Positions 32,710 through 42,448 are shown, counted from the stretch's first letter. The stretch is 64,000 nucleotides of DNA from Halorarum halophilum (GCF_013401515.1 NZ_CP058529.1:248001-312000), one strand, 5' to 3'. Notes: generated by a model not told the origin, from the sequence alone. A program made the numbers and translations.

Positions 32710-35400
32710 TCAGTCGTCGGCGACGGCGTCGAGGTCCGCGAGCGACGCCTCGTCGGTTCGCTCGACGGACGATCGGTTCGTCGTCGGGTTCTTCTCCACC
32801 CGCACGAGGTCGTCGGCCGCGCCGACGAGTTCGTCGTCGTGGCTCACGATGAGGATCTGCCGGACGCCGAAGCCACGCATCTCGTCGACCAGGTCGACCA
32901 GCCGGGAGACGTGGCCCGAGTCGAGGAACACGGTCGGCTCGTCGAGGATGAGCGGCGGCGTCGGCGCCGCACCCTCGATTCCCTCCGCGAGGAGGCGGTA
33001 GATGGCACACCTGAGCGAGAGGTTGAACAGCGCGCGTTCCCCGCCCGAGAGCTGTTCGGGGTCGAGCGGCTCGCCGTCCTTCTGGTAGACGGTGAGCGCG
33101 TACTCGCCGTCCAGTTCGATGTGCGAGTAGGCGTCGTTGGCGTACACGAGGTCGAACGTCTCGTTGAGCATCCGTTCGAGGCTCTCGACGTTCCGGCGGC
33201 GGAGCTCCGCCCGGAGGTCGCCGTACATCGCCTCGAGCTCCTCCGACTCCTCGTGGACCGATTCGAGCGCGGCGACCCGCTCGGCCAGATCGTCGTGGCG
33301 CTCCCGGAGCTCCTCCAGTTCGTCCAGTTCGCGCTCGACGGCGCCGATGGCGCTCGTGAGTTCGTCCCGACGCTCGGCGAGTTGCTCCAGCGTCCCCGAC
33401 ACCTGCTCGATGTACGACTCGGCGTTCGAGAGACGCTCGCGCGCCGTCTCGACCTGGTCCTCGTCGAACCCCTCCCGGAGTTCGTCGCGCCGGTCGCGCT
33501 TCCCCGCGAGGAACTCCCGCCGCTCGCCGTTCCGGTCCGCGAGGTCCGACCGGCGCTCCTCCAGGCGTTCGATCTCGGTCTCCGCGTCGGCGATGGCCTC
33601 GCGCGTCGATTCGACACCGTCGATCCGGTCGCGGTCGGCGTCGAGCTCCTCCAGCTCTTCGTCGATTTCGGCGACCCGATCGCGGGCCGCCTCGGCCTGC
33701 TCGGCCTTCCGTTCCGCGATCTCGCGTTTCTCCTCGGCCCGGTCGTCGAGTTCCCCGGCCTCCTCGCGGAGCGTCTCGGCGCGGTCCCGCTTCTCCTCGA
33801 TCTCGGCGCGCTTCTCCTCGATGCCGTCCTCGACGAGCCGGCGCGTGCTCTCCAGTTCGCCGATGCGGTTCCCGGCCTCGACGAGCTCTTCCGCGCGGGC
33901 GAGTTCGGACTCGAGTTCGGACTCGCGTTCCCGCAGGTCCGCCAGCTCGTCCTCCAGGTCGCTCACGCGTTCGCGATCCTCGGCGAGCGTGTCCACGTGC
34001 GGGGAGTCGTCTACTGGCTGGCCGCACTCGGGGCACTTCCCCTCCTCGAGGAGCGCCTCGGCCTCCTCGACGCTGGCTCGCGCGGTCGAGAGCGACGCCG
34101 TGACCTCGGTGACGTCGTCCCTGAGGTCGTCGAGTTCCTCGCGGACGCCGTCGCGGTGTGACTCGGCCTCGCCCGGTCCGACGGGCGCATCCTCGAACGT
34201 CGCCTCCAGCTCCTCGCGTTCGGCGTCGAGCTCGGAGAGGGAGTCCTCCCGCTCCGAGAGCGTCTCCCGTGCCGACTCCACGTCGTCGTCGAGCGTCCCC
34301 GCCTCGTCGCGCTTCTCGTCGGCGCGCTTCGCGTCGTCGTCGGCGCGCTCGGCGAGGTTTGTCGACTGGTTCTCGAACGCCGTGGCCTCGTTCCGGGCCT
34401 CGTCACGGTCGGCGCGGAGGTCGGCTTCGCGTTCATCCAGCTCGGCCCGCCGTTCCTCGATCGCCGCTTCGGACGCCTCGTCGAGCTGGGTCTCCGCGAC
34501 CCGCTCAGAGAGCTTCTCCCGCAGTGTCGCCAGCCGGTCGCGTGTCTCACCTACCGTCGAGGCGAGTTCCTCGCGCTCGGCCTCTCCCTCGCGGATCGCG
34601 GACTCGAGCTCCTCGATGTCCGCCTCGACCGACTCGAGCTCCTCCCGTTTCTCCTCGTACCGGTCGAGGACGTCGCGAGCCTCCTCTCGGGTCGACTCCG
34701 CCTTCGAACGCTGTTCCTCGTAGCGCTCGACGTTCGCGTCCAGTTCCTTCAGGTCGGACTGGAGCCCGTTCAGTCGGTCGTGGAGGTCGGCCTCCTCCTT
34801 CTCCTCGAGCTGGTCGGCCACCGTCGAGAGCGCGCCGCGCTTCTCGCCGAGCACGTCCTCGACGCCGAGCCTCGCGTCGGCCGCCCGCTCGCGGTACTCC
34901 TCGAGCTTCCCGAGCTGGAGCAGGTCGTCGATCATGTCCTGACGCCCGCTCGGCGTCGCATTGATGAGCTTGTTCACCTCGCCCTGCCGGACGTACGCGC
35001 AGTTGACGAACGCCTCCGCGTCCATGCGGAGCAGGTCGACCACGAACGACCGGACCTCGGTCGCGCCGTCCCGTGTTACCGTGCCGTCGTTCCCCTCCAG
35101 GGTGCACGTCGTCGTCTGGATCTGATCGCCGTACCGCTTCACTTCGCGGTGGATGTGGTAGGACTCGCCCTCGTGGGTGAACCAGAGTTCGACCTCGGTC
35201 TCGTCGGCACCGTTGGTCACGACGTCCTCGAGCGTTCCGTCGAGTCCAGCCGATCCGTAGAGGGCGAAGAAACACGCCTCCAGCAGCGAGGACTTCCCGC
35301 TCCCGTTCAGCCCGTGGATGACCGTCACGCCCTCGGAGAGCCGGAGGTCGGTGTCGGCGTACGGCTTGAAGTTCCGCAGGCGCACGCGGTCGAACCTCAT
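32710..35400 (-). CDS. rad50: DNA double-strand-break repair ATPase Rad50
   Basis: This 896-residue SMC-like ATPase forms the Mre11-Rad50 complex that processes broken DNA ends. Walker A is [10 protein letters not shown] (about residue 30), followed by Q-loop [11 protein letters not shown] long coiled coil (about 180-730) is interrupted by the zinc hook CPECG (about 456). The signature LSGGERALF is near 785 and Walker [15 protein letters not shown] near 820, with the switch SHDDEL. The start overlaps the mre11 stop (ATGA), so translation is coupled. Confidence 0.97.
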   Translation of the reverse strand: MRFDRVRLRNFKPYADTDLRLSEGVTVIHGLNGSGKSSLLEACFFALYGSAGLDGTLEDVVTNGADETEVELWFTHEGESYHIHREVKRYGDQIQTTTCTLEGNDGTVTRDGATEVRSFVVDLLRMDAEAFVNCAYVRQGEVNKLINATPSGRQDMIDDLLQLGKLEEYRERAADARLGVEDVLGEKRGALSTVADQLEEKEEADLHDRLNGLQSDLKELDANVERYEEQRSKAESTREEARDVLDRYEEKREELESVEADIEELESAIREGEAEREELASTVGETRDRLATLREKLSERVAETQLDEASEAAIEERRAELDEREADLRADRDEARNEATAFENQSTNLAERADDDAKRADEKRDEAGTLDDDVESARETLSEREDSLSELDAEREELEATFEDAPVGPGEAESHRDGVREELDDLRDDVTEVTASLSTARASVEEAEALLEEGKCPECGQPVDDSPHVDTLAEDRERVSDLEDELADLRERESELESELARAEELVEAGNRIGELESTRRLVEDGIEEKRAEIEEKRDRAETLREEAGELDDRAEEKREIAERKAEQAEAARDRVAEIDEELEELDADRDRIDGVESTREAIADAETEIERLEERRSDLADRNGERREFLAGKRDRRDELREGFDEDQVETARERLSNAESYIEQVSGTLEQLAERRDELTSAIGAVERELDELEELRERHDDLAERVAALESVHEESEELEAMYGDLRAELRRRNVESLERMLNETFDLVYANDAYSHIELDGEYALTVYQKDGEPLDPEQLSGGERALFNLSLRCAIYRLLAEGIEGAAPTPPLILDEPTVFLDSGHVSRLVDLVDEMRGFGVRQILIVSHDDELVGAADDLVRVEKNPTTNRSSVERTDEASLADLDAVADD

Positions 35401-36803
35401 TCGAAGTCCTCCATCGTGACCTGTCCGTCCGCCGCCCGGTTGGGTTCGTGCCGCCCGGACGGGTCGGCTCCCTCCTCCGCCGCGTCCGATTCGGTTTCAG
35501 GGGCGGGTTCGGTCTCCGTGGTGTCGGCCGGGCCGTCGGCGGCCTCCGATGCTGGCTCGTCCCCTCCGTCGAGGGGGTCCGTCGAACCGGGTTCGTCCGC
35601 TACGGGCTCGTCGCTTCCCTCGTCAGGTCCATCGACCTCTACGGCTCCCTCGACTTCCTCGGTTTCCTCGTCCACTTCCGGTCGCTCGGCGCGCTCGACC
35701 GCGACCCGGAACTCCTCGCCCTCGAAGCGCTCCTCGACCCGCCGTTTCACGTCCCGGCGGACGTTCGTGTCGGCCGCCTCGCCGCGAACGACGTCGTCGA
35801 TGTCGTGGGCGACCGTCGAGAGCCCGAGTTCACCGACGCGCTCGCGGACGGCGGCGTCCGGGTCGGCGAAGTTCACCGACACCTCCGCTTCGGTGTCGAC
35901 CTCGCGGCGATCCGTCACGCGGGCGATGAGCGCGCCGCGCTCGGCTGCGAACTCCTCGACTGCCGCCGGGGCGATTGGCTCACCGTCGCCGGTGACCTCC
36001 ACGACTACCACCGCGTCGGAAACGTCGTGCTCTCGGATCCGGTCACGGACCCTACTGACCCCCTCGGCGGGCCCGAGTTCGGCCTCGACGAACACGAACG
36101 AGCGCGTCTCGAGCGCGCGCCGGCGGATGTCGACCTCACCGTCGGCGAACTGGACGATGTTGTACCCGCGCCCGTCGCGTTCGCTCGCGCTCGCGCGCTC
36201 GGTCGAGCCACAGTAGGTGACCCAGGTGTCGAGTACCTCCGCAGTATCCGGTGTGTGGTTGTCCCCGAGCAGTATCGCGTCGAAGTCGACGGTCGCCTCC
36301 TCGAGCACCGTTTCCGTGTCCCAGTTCCCGTGCGTGAACGGCTCGAACAGCCCGTGTCCGACGAGCGTGGCGTGATTCGTGTCGTGGGGTGCGAACTCGT
36401 AGTCGAGGCGGTCGCGCCGCGACTCCGGAACGTGGTCGAGTCCGTAGAAGGCGGTGTCCCCGACCGTCACCGGTTCGGCGCCGAGCCGCGTCGCCAGCCC
36501 GAGCGACTCATAGAGGTCGAGCCACTGGCCCACGCGGGTGGACTCGTGGTTTCCGACGATCGCGAGGAACGGGATGTCGGCGTCGTCGAGTTCGCGGAGC
36601 GCCGACAGGGTCCCGAGGAGGTCCGGCAACTCCGGCCGTCGGTCGTGGAACAGGTCGCCAGCGTGAACGACGGCGTCGACTCCCTCGTCGATCGCGTCCG
36701 CGACGACCTGCTCGAACGCGGCGAGGAAGTCCCGGCGACGATCCGGCGAGTGGTACTGCCGGTAGCCGATGTGGGTGTCGCCGGTGTGGATGACCCGCGT
36801 CAT
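35397..36803 (-). CDS. mre11: DNA double-strand-break repair nuclease Mre11
   Basis: This 468-residue protein has the calcineurin-like phosphoesterase domain (about 1-230): D9-T-H11 (GDTHIGY), GDLFHD (D50), GNHES (N85-H86), VGH150 and LLGDNH (D181, H183). The family's usual GHxH is here GDNH, so one His ligand is replaced by Asp. The capping region follows, then a highly acidic disordered tail (about 370-468) that ends GQVTMEDFE. Second gene in an operon: its start overlaps the stop of the 114-residue gene by 4 nt and its stop overlaps rad50 by 4 nt. Confidence 0.96.
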   Translation of the reverse strand: MTRVIHTGDTHIGYRQYHSPDRRRDFLAAFEQVVADAIDEGVDAVVHAGDLFHDRRPELPDLLGTLSALRELDDADIPFLAIVGNHESTRVGQWLDLYESLGLATRLGAEPVTVGDTAFYGLDHVPESRRDRLDYEFAPHDTNHATLVGHGLFEPFTHGNWDTETVLEEATVDFDAILLGDNHTPDTAEVLDTWVTYCGSTERASASERDGRGYNIVQFADGEVDIRRRALETRSFVFVEAELGPAEGVSRVRDRIREHDVSDAVVVVEVTGDGEPIAPAAVEEFAAERGALIARVTDRREVDTEAEVSVNFADPDAAVRERVGELGLSTVAHDIDDVVRGEAADTNVRRDVKRRVEERFEGEEFRVAVERAERPEVDEETEEVEGAVEVDGPDEGSDEPVADEPGSTDPLDGGDEPASEAADGPADTTETEPAPETESDAAEEGADPSGRHEPNRAADGQVTMEDFE

Positions 36804-37144
36804 GTAGTCTCCTCGGGGAGTACTGGCTCGCTCGACATAAGCCCCTCGTGACCGTGGCGGAAGTGGTCCGACGCGGCCGCCCGGTATGCGTCGACGGCAT
36901 CCAGAACGGTGTTACCCCGAGCCACGACGTCCGGGCGTCCGTGGCGCTCGGCGGCGCCGACGGCGCGTTCGAGTTCGGCGAACCCGTCGGCGTCGGCGAA
37001 CCGGGCCGCCTCGCGTACGTCCTCGACTGCGGCCTCCCCCCGTCGAACCGTAGCCTCCGACCGGTCGACCGTGGCCGATGCTCGCGGGTCGACGACGAGT
37101 TGACGGAGGGCGTGCTTTACGGACTCGACTCGTTCCTCGCTCAC
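36800..37144 (-). CDS. Unknown helical protein, first gene of the mre11-rad50 operon
   Basis: This 114-residue protein, starting at GTG 37144 (MSEERVESVKHALRQLV), is not recognised. It is rich in Ala, Glu, Arg and Val, and predicts mostly helices, including AAVEDVREAARFADADGFAE and VLDAVDAYRAAASDHF. There is no Cys, signal or membrane segment. The stop overlaps the mre11 ATG by 4 nt. This makes a three-gene translationally coupled operon with mre11 and rad50, and hence a possible accessory role in DNA-end processing. Confidence 0.75.
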   Translation of the reverse strand: MSEERVESVKHALRQLVVDPRASATVDRSEATVRRGEAAVEDVREAARFADADGFAELERAVGAAERHGRPDVVARGNTVLDAVDAYRAAASDHFRHGHEGLMSSEPVLPEETT

Positions 37145-37214
37145 GAGTGGACTGGTCCCGCCATCGCTGAAAAACGTTCGGCGGCCCGGGGGACGCGTAG
37201 CCGGGCCGGGTCGG

Positions 37215-37484
37215 TTAGATCGAAAGCGTGTAGAGTCGTTTTCGCGCGTCCGAGAAGGAGAATCGGGAATCGACGGCTCCGACCTCCTCGAGCCGCGAGA
37301 GCGCGTATCGTACCGTGCGCGGCGGCAGCAGCGTCTCCTCCGCGAGCTGGCTCTGCGTCAGCGTGTCCTCGTACTCGAGTACCTTGGCGACCAGTTTTGC
37401 GCTCGGGGGGAGGTCCTCCACGGCCTCCCAGCTGGTCGCGTCCCCCTCGCCCGTCGTTACGGCCTCCGTGTCGGAAACTCCCAT
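37215..37484 (-). CDS. Small MarR/TrmB-like winged-helix regulator
   Basis: This 89-residue protein is a single wHTH. After an acidic tail it has LPPSAKLVAKVLEYEDTLT, the recognition unit QLAEETLLPPRTVRYALSRL and the wing VDSRFSFSDARKRLYTL. It lacks a ligand domain, so a simple DNA-binding switch or adaptor is likely. ATG 37484 chosen; the open frame goes to 37526, but its extra residues are weakly coded. It is divergent from pan, sharing a 125-nt A+T-rich promoter region, which makes pan a candidate target. Confidence 0.85.
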   Translation of the reverse strand: MGVSDTEAVTTGEGDATSWEAVEDLPPSAKLVAKVLEYEDTLTQSQLAEETLLPPRTVRYALSRLEEVGAVDSRFSFSDARKRLYTLSI

Positions 37485-37582
37485 CGTGTACTGTGCAAGG
37501 GAATGCCGGAAGATAATACTTACCATCTATTCTGATTACTACTGGGAATTTACCCTCGAACTCCGTCCCCACCCGAAGCCTC

Positions 37583-37588
37583 TTATTA
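37583..37588 (+). promoter_or_regulatory. TATA box of pan
   Basis: TTATTA lies 22-27 nt before the pan ATG at 37610. It suggests a leaderless transcript beginning at or very near the ATG and supports this start over the in-frame GTG at 37589. Confidence 0.5.
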
Positions 37589-37609
37589 GTGTCCGCCCTA
37601 ATCCCTCCG

Positions 37610-38827
37610 ATGACCGATACGGTCGACGACGTCGACATGCCATACGACGAGGAGTCGACGTCGCGTCAGGAGCGGATCGAGGCCCTGGAGGAACGGCTGG
37701 AGGTCCTCGAGTCCCAGAACGAAGAGATGCGTGACAAGCTCCTGGATGCGAACGCCGAGAACAACAAGTACCAGCAGAAGCTGGAGCGGCTGACTCACGA
37801 GAACAAGAAGCTCAAGCAGTCGCCGTTGTTCGTGGCGACGGTCCAGGAACTCAACGACGAAGGCGTCGTAATCAAACAGCACGGGAACAACCAGGAGGCG
37901 CTCACCGAGGTCACCGACGAGATGCGCGACGACCTCGAGCCGGACGACCGCGTCGCGGTCAACAACTCCCTCTCGGTCGTGAAGAAGCTCGAGAAGGAGA
38001 CCGACGTCCGCGCCCGCGTGATGCAGGTCGAGCACTCGCCGGACGTGACCTACGAGGACATCGGCGGCCTCGAGGAGCAGATGAACGAGGTCCGCGAGAC
38101 GGTAGAGATGCCGCTGAAGAGCCCGGAGATGTTCACCGACGTGGGCATCCAGCCGCCGAGCGGCGTCCTGCTGCACGGCCCGCCGGGCACCGGCAAGACG
38201 CTGCTCGCGAAGGCCGTCGCGAACCAGACGGACGCGACGTTCATCAAGATGGCCGGCTCCGAACTCGTCCACAAGTTCATCGGCGAGGGCGCGAAGCTGG
38301 TCCGCGACCTGTTCGAGGTCGCGCGCGAGAACGAGCCCGCGGTGCTGTTCATCGACGAGATCGACGCCATCGCCTCGAAGCGGACTGACTCGAAGACCTC
38401 GGGCGACGCGGAGGTCCAGCGGACGATGATGCAGCTGCTCGCGGAGATGGACGGCTTCGACGAGCGCGGCGAGATCCGCATCATCGCCGCCACCAACCGC
38501 TTCGACATGCTCGACCCCGCAATCCTCCGGCCGGGCCGCTTCGACCGCCTCATCGAGGTGCCCAAGCCGAACGACGAGGGTCGGGAGATCATCTTCCGCA
38601 TCCACACCCGCGACATGAACGTCGCGGACGACGTCGACTTCGGCAAGCTCGCGGAGATGGCCTCGGACGCCTCGGGTGCGGACGTGAAGGCCATGTGCAC
38701 CGAGGCGGGGATGTTCGCCATCCGCGAGGACCGGACCGAGGTCCGGATGGCCGACTTCCGCGAAGCGTGGGAGAAGATCTCGCGGACCGAGGACACCTCG
38801 GGCGGCGACTCGCTCGCGTTCGCGTAA
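37610..38827 (+). CDS. pan: Proteasome-activating nucleotidase (PAN)
   Basis: This 405-residue hexameric AAA+ ATPase unfolds proteins and feeds them to the 20S proteasome. An N-terminal coiled coil (about residues 15-70) is followed by an OB domain (QSPLFVATVQELNDEGVVIK). The AAA module has Walker A GPPGTGKT, Walker B VLFIDEIDA, the SRH (RIIAATNRFDMLDPAILRPGRFDR) and a helical lid. The C terminus is SLAFA and lacks a visible HbYX motif used by many PANs for docking to the 20S ring. Start from the TATA box at 37583-37588. Confidence 0.96.
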   Translation: MTDTVDDVDMPYDEESTSRQERIEALEERLEVLESQNEEMRDKLLDANAENNKYQQKLERLTHENKKLKQSPLFVATVQELNDEGVVIKQHGNNQEALTEVTDEMRDDLEPDDRVAVNNSLSVVKKLEKETDVRARVMQVEHSPDVTYEDIGGLEEQMNEVRETVEMPLKSPEMFTDVGIQPPSGVLLHGPPGTGKTLLAKAVANQTDATFIKMAGSELVHKFIGEGAKLVRDLFEVARENEPAVLFIDEIDAIASKRTDSKTSGDAEVQRTMMQLLAEMDGFDERGEIRIIAATNRFDMLDPAILRPGRFDRLIEVPKPNDEGREIIFRIHTRDMNVADDVDFGKLAEMASDASGADVKAMCTEAGMFAIREDRTEVRMADFREAWEKISRTEDTSGGDSLAFA

Positions 38828-38913
38828 CCCGGGCGCCGACCACTTTTTCCGGACGCTCGCTGCGGTCCTTCGGTTTACACTCGACGCCAGCGTGAGCGTC
38901 GTGACTTCGCCGG

Positions 38914-39027
38914 TCAGAACAGGAGGTACGGGAGTCCGAAGAGCAGCAGCGTCATGACCGCGAGGATGAGCCCGTAGCCCGCCACCGCGCCGAGCGCCGC
39001 GCGAAACGATTCGTGGCTGTAGTCCAT
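38914..39027 (-). CDS. 37-residue single-span membrane microprotein
   Basis: The frame runs from ATG 39027 to TGA 38914. It starts MDYSHESFRAALGAVAGYG, then a strongly hydrophobic helix (LILAVMTLLLFGLPYLLF) to the end. The short charged N terminus and single C-terminal helix look like a real microprotein and not a chance frame. It lies between pan and nth on the opposite strand. The function is unknown. Confidence 0.7.
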   Translation of the reverse strand: MDYSHESFRAALGAVAGYGLILAVMTLLLFGLPYLLF

Positions 39028-39113
39028 ACGTCGCGGTTCGCGCGCCCTCACAAAACCCTTCCCCCAGGGGCGGAATCGGACCACTCAACACCCGCCACGC
39101 CGTGCGCGGGTTC

Positions 39114-39797
39114 ATGGGAACGCCGCTCGATTCGCGGGACGAACAGGTCCGCGAGGTACTCGACAGGCTCTACGACGAGTACCCGGACACGGACATCTCG
39201 CTCGACTTCTCCACGCGACTGGAACTGCTCGTCGCGGTCGTCCTCTCGGCCCAGTGCACCGACGAGCGCGTCAACCAGGTGACCGAGGAACTGTTCGAGA
39301 AGTACCGAACTGCGAGCGACTACGCCGGCGCCAGCGAGGAGGAGTTGGCCGACGACATCTACGGCATCACCTTCCACAACAGCAAGGCCGGCTACCTGAA
39401 GGGCATCGGCGAGATCCTGGTTGACGAGCACGACGGCGAGGTGCCGGATACGATGACCGCGCTCACCGACCTCCCGGGCGTCGGCCGCAAGACGGCGAAC
39501 GTCGTGCTCCAGCACGCCCACGACGTCGTCGAGGGGATCGTCGTCGACACGCACGTCCAGCGGCTCTCCAGGCGACTCGGCCTCACCGAGGAGGAACGAC
39601 CCGGGGCGATCGAGGAGGACCTGATCGGGGTCGTCCCGAAGGAGGACTGGCGGATGTTCACCCACCTCCTCATCAGCCACGGGCGCGCGACGTGCACGGC
39701 CAGGAATCCGGACTGCGACGACTGCGTGCTCGCGGACGTCTGTCCGTCGGAACGGGGGGATTCGGAGATCGACCTGGCCAGCGGCGAGCCCTGGTAG
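39114..39797 (+). CDS. nth: Endonuclease III (DNA glycosylase/AP lyase)
   Basis: This 227-residue base-excision-repair enzyme removes oxidised pyrimidines. The HhH motif is LPGVGRKTANVV with the catalytic Lys, and the catalytic Asp is in VDTHVQRLSRRLG. The C-terminal [4Fe-4S] loop is C-x6-C-x2-C-x5-C (CTARNPDCDDCVLADVC). ATG 39114 was chosen over GTG 39102. The family of this length is usual. Confidence 0.97.
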   Translation: MGTPLDSRDEQVREVLDRLYDEYPDTDISLDFSTRLELLVAVVLSAQCTDERVNQVTEELFEKYRTASDYAGASEEELADDIYGITFHNSKAGYLKGIGEILVDEHDGEVPDTMTALTDLPGVGRKTANVVLQHAHDVVEGIVVDTHVQRLSRRLGLTEEERPGAIEEDLIGVVPKEDWRMFTHLLISHGRATCTARNPDCDDCVLADVCPSERGDSEIDLASGEPW

Positions 39798-39938
39798 CTC
39801 GGAACGAACCGCCACTCGACTCCATGCCGATAACGTTCGACCCGACATCCGGCGAGTAACACCTGCAGTTGGTCGGTTACCGTCGCCGACCCCTCTTCGA
39901 CCATCGGGCTTACCCGGTCGGAGTCCCAACCCCCGCAC

Positions 39939-40151
39939 ATGGCACGGGACGATGACGATGAGCACGGCATCGACATCGACGAGGACACGGACCTCGACAC
40001 CGTCGACGACGGTCCGGAACCCGAGGAGGACGACCCAACGTCCGAGGGGGAGGTCGGTCGGGAGGATGCCGACGACGAGGTGCGCGAGGAACAGGCCGCG
40101 GATCAGGAGAACCCGGACGCCCACCGCGACGAGGAACCGTACCAGTCGTAA
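39939..40151 (+). CDS. 70-residue very acidic hypothetical protein
   Basis: The frame runs from ATG 39939 to TAA 40151. Nearly half the residues are Asp or Glu; it is probably disordered. There is no motif. An ATG start, position in a gap between two genes, and acidic codon usage typical of haloarchaeal proteins support it, but a low-complexity frame of this type could be spurious. Confidence 0.5.
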   Translation: MARDDDDEHGIDIDEDTDLDTVDDGPEPEEDDPTSEGEVGREDADDEVREEQAADQENPDAHRDEEPYQS

Positions 40152-40205
40152 CCCCGTCCGGTCGGCGGGGTTCTTCCCTCGCAGTTCGGCCGTCCGGGGA
40201 CGTCG

Positions 40206-40691
40206 TCAGGCGACGTACCGGATGTAGAAGCGGAAGACCCCGACGAGGTACGCGAGCAGCCAGAAGAAGGTGTAGCCGAACACCCCGATACGGAGCCGAC
40301 CGCGCCAGGCGCCCATGTTCTCGTGGAGGTCGTTCAGATCCACGTCGGGACCCGGATCGCTGTAGAGGTCCGCCGAGCGCTTCACCTGGAAGATGCGAAC
40401 GATCCCGGTGAGCCCGAACGCGAGCAGCGCGTACGCCTGGAGGCCGAGGAACGCGTGAACCGCCGAGAGCCCGCTGAGCTGGGTGAAGATCCGGGGGGCC
40501 ATCCAGAGGACGACCGGGACGGTGGTGAGCACCAGCCCCGGGAGGATGAACGAGAGGTGGTGGGTCAGCAGGTCCCAGGTCACGTTGTCCTGCTCCCGGT
40601 CGAGGAGTATCCACGCCCCGTAGAGGTAAAACGGGAAACTCGCCGTCACCATGAGCAACGCGACCGTGGCGACGGTCCAGTCTGCGACCAT
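40206..40691 (-). CDS. Four-helix membrane protein near the cytochrome bc cluster
   Basis: This 161-residue protein predicts four membrane helices (about 6-27, 44-66, 80-102 and 135-156). His residues lie in or near helices (THHLSFILPG, VHAFLGLQ), so heme binding is possible but not shown. I believe homologues belong to a haloarchaeal DUF associated with the bc-type complex (I recall the DUF7321 label). It is divergent from the next gene, which begins the cluster. Confidence 0.75.
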   Translation of the reverse strand: MVADWTVATVALLMVTASFPFYLYGAWILLDREQDNVTWDLLTHHLSFILPGLVLTTVPVVLWMAPRIFTQLSGLSAVHAFLGLQAYALLAFGLTGIVRIFQVKRSADLYSDPGPDVDLNDLHENMGAWRGRLRIGVFGYTFFWLLAYLVGVFRFYIRYVA

Positions 40692-40777
40692 CGTCGGCCG
40701 CTACGACCGGTCCGGGGTAAAGCCCGCCGGTACGGAGGTCGCAACGCATATCCCGCCGCGAGGGCTAGCGTCGGACG

Positions 40778-41722
40778 ATGAGCGACCCCGCCGAAGCACC
40801 CCCCGAGGACGGCCGAGACGAGGGGGAGTCCCCGACAGCACGGGACGGGGCAGACGCGGGAGCGGACCCGAACCCCGAGGAGGAGTCCGGTACTCCGGAT
40901 CTCGACGCCCTGCGGGCGGAGGTCGAGGAGAAGTACGACTTCGATGACTTCCGCCCGGCGGACATGGCCGAGATGACCGACGCCGAGTGGGAGGCGGCGT
41001 TCGACCCGGACTCGTGGATCACGGGCCGGGACCTCCTCGACCGGGTCGAGAAGGACCTCCGGATGCGAATCGCCGATAGGACGGTGTTCGCGGTGCTCGA
41101 GCGCCGACACGACCCGGAGTCTGTCGTCGCCTACTCGGACGAGGGGTACGCCATCGTCTACGCGGACGGGAGCGTCGAGGGCGAGGGGACGGTGATGCGG
41201 GACGTCAAGCCGACGGTCGCGCTCTGCTCGATGGACTCCTACGAGGTCCGCGAACCCCCCGAGGAGTACGAACTGCCGACGCCGTCCGAGGTCGAGTCGG
41301 GGACGGGCGAGTTCGGGAACACGATGCTGCAGGCGGTGGCCGGGGCGCAGATCCTCGCCGGCCTGGGCCTGGGGGGTGCGTGGCTCCTCAGCCTCCTGCC
41401 CGGCGACCCGCTCGCGGGCGTCCCCTTCCTCCCGGAGTTCACCCTCACCTCGATCGTCGCCCCGGTGATGGCGACGTTCTTCCTGCTGTTCGGGGTGTTC
41501 CTGTTCGCCATCGTCGCGAACGCGCGGCTCTCGGATCGGTTCCGGGCCGAGGAGTACCGGGACCGCCTCCGGGCGGCCGGCATCACCGAGGGGGACGCGC
41601 CGGAGTTCGCGTCCTTCGAGGAGGTCGCGAACGAGGCGCTCACCGCGGCGCGTGAACGGGACGCACGGACGACTGGACGCCGGGATGCTGGGGGACACGA
41701 GACCGGCGAAACCGACGGATAG
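40778..41722 (+). CDS. Membrane protein with long acidic N-terminal domain, bc-cluster accessory
   Basis: This 314-residue protein has about 190 soluble residues (disordered acidic region, then a small fold around DRVEKDLRMRIADRTVFAVLERRHDP) and two membrane helices (about 190-215 and 228-252), ending in a helical tail. No cofactor motif is seen. The neighbouring halocyanin and cytochrome b genes on the same strand suggest an accessory or assembly role; I recall such proteins as DUF7319. Confidence 0.75.
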   Translation: MSDPAEAPPEDGRDEGESPTARDGADAGADPNPEEESGTPDLDALRAEVEEKYDFDDFRPADMAEMTDAEWEAAFDPDSWITGRDLLDRVEKDLRMRIADRTVFAVLERRHDPESVVAYSDEGYAIVYADGSVEGEGTVMRDVKPTVALCSMDSYEVREPPEEYELPTPSEVESGTGEFGNTMLQAVAGAQILAGLGLGGAWLLSLLPGDPLAGVPFLPEFTLTSIVAPVMATFFLLFGVFLFAIVANARLSDRFRAEEYRDRLRAAGITEGDAPEFASFEEVANEALTAARERDARTTGRRDAGGHETGETDG

Positions 41723-41800
41723 CGCACCGCCTCGCCCCGTTCGGGTCGGCGGGAAAGGTCGGTGGGTTTAAGCGCGGCGACTCCCGACACTCGAACACAG

Positions 41801-42445
41801 ATGAAGAGGCGGGACTTTATCAGGAACGCCGGCGGAGCGACCGCCGCCCTCGGAGCCGGCGCGTCCGCGACCGCCGGCACCGCTGCCGCCCAGGAAGATG
41901 GCGGCGGGGGCGGCGGCCAGCAACCCGATTTCGGCGGCTACACCGACGACGCCCAAGGGGGGTCCTACGAGGACCTCCGCGGCCAGGGCGAGGTGACCAT
42001 CGACGTCGGTGGCGGGGACGGCCTCGCGTTTCTGCCGACCGGGGTATGGATCGACAGCGGGACGACGGTGACGTTCGAGTGGAGCTCGGGTGGACACAAC
42101 GTCCTGTTCGAGGAGGCCCCCGAAGGTGCCGGCGTGAGCGGTCACGAGGCCCTCGAGAACGAGGGGTTCTCCTTCGACATCACCTTCGACACCGGGGGCA
42201 TCTACAAGTACTACTGCGAGCCCCACCGGCAGTCCGGGATGCAGGGCGCCATCGCCGTCGGCGAGGACGTCCCCACGGTGGCCGCCGGCGGCGGCGGCCC
42301 GAAGGAGCTCCACGATCTGGGCGTGCCCATCCAGGCGCACTGGGTCGGCTCGGCCACCGTGCTCGGCATCATCGTCAGCATCGTGTTCACGTTCTACGTG
42401 CTCAAGTACGGCGAGTCGGCCAACACCGGCACGGGGAGGCGCTGA
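41801..42445 (+). CDS. Membrane-anchored halocyanin (blue copper protein)
   Basis: This 214-residue protein has a Tat signal (MKRRDFIRNAGG, then an Ala-rich stretch to AQED), a plastocyanin-like domain and a C-terminal membrane helix (about residues 178-203). Type-1 copper ligands are visible: His in SGGHNVLF, then Cys-x2-His-x4-Met in CEPHRQSGM. It should carry electrons from the bc complex on the outer face. ATG 41801 matches the Tat start. It lies 3 nt upstream of the next gene and leads the cytochrome b genes. Confidence 0.9.
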   Translation: MKRRDFIRNAGGATAALGAGASATAGTAAAQEDGGGGGGQQPDFGGYTDDAQGGSYEDLRGQGEVTIDVGGGDGLAFLPTGVWIDSGTTVTFEWSSGGHNVLFEEAPEGAGVSGHEALENEGFSFDITFDTGGIYKYYCEPHRQSGMQGAIAVGEDVPTVAAGGGGPKELHDLGVPIQAHWVGSATVLGIIVSIVFTFYVLKYGESANTGTGRR

Positions 42446-42448
42446 CCG

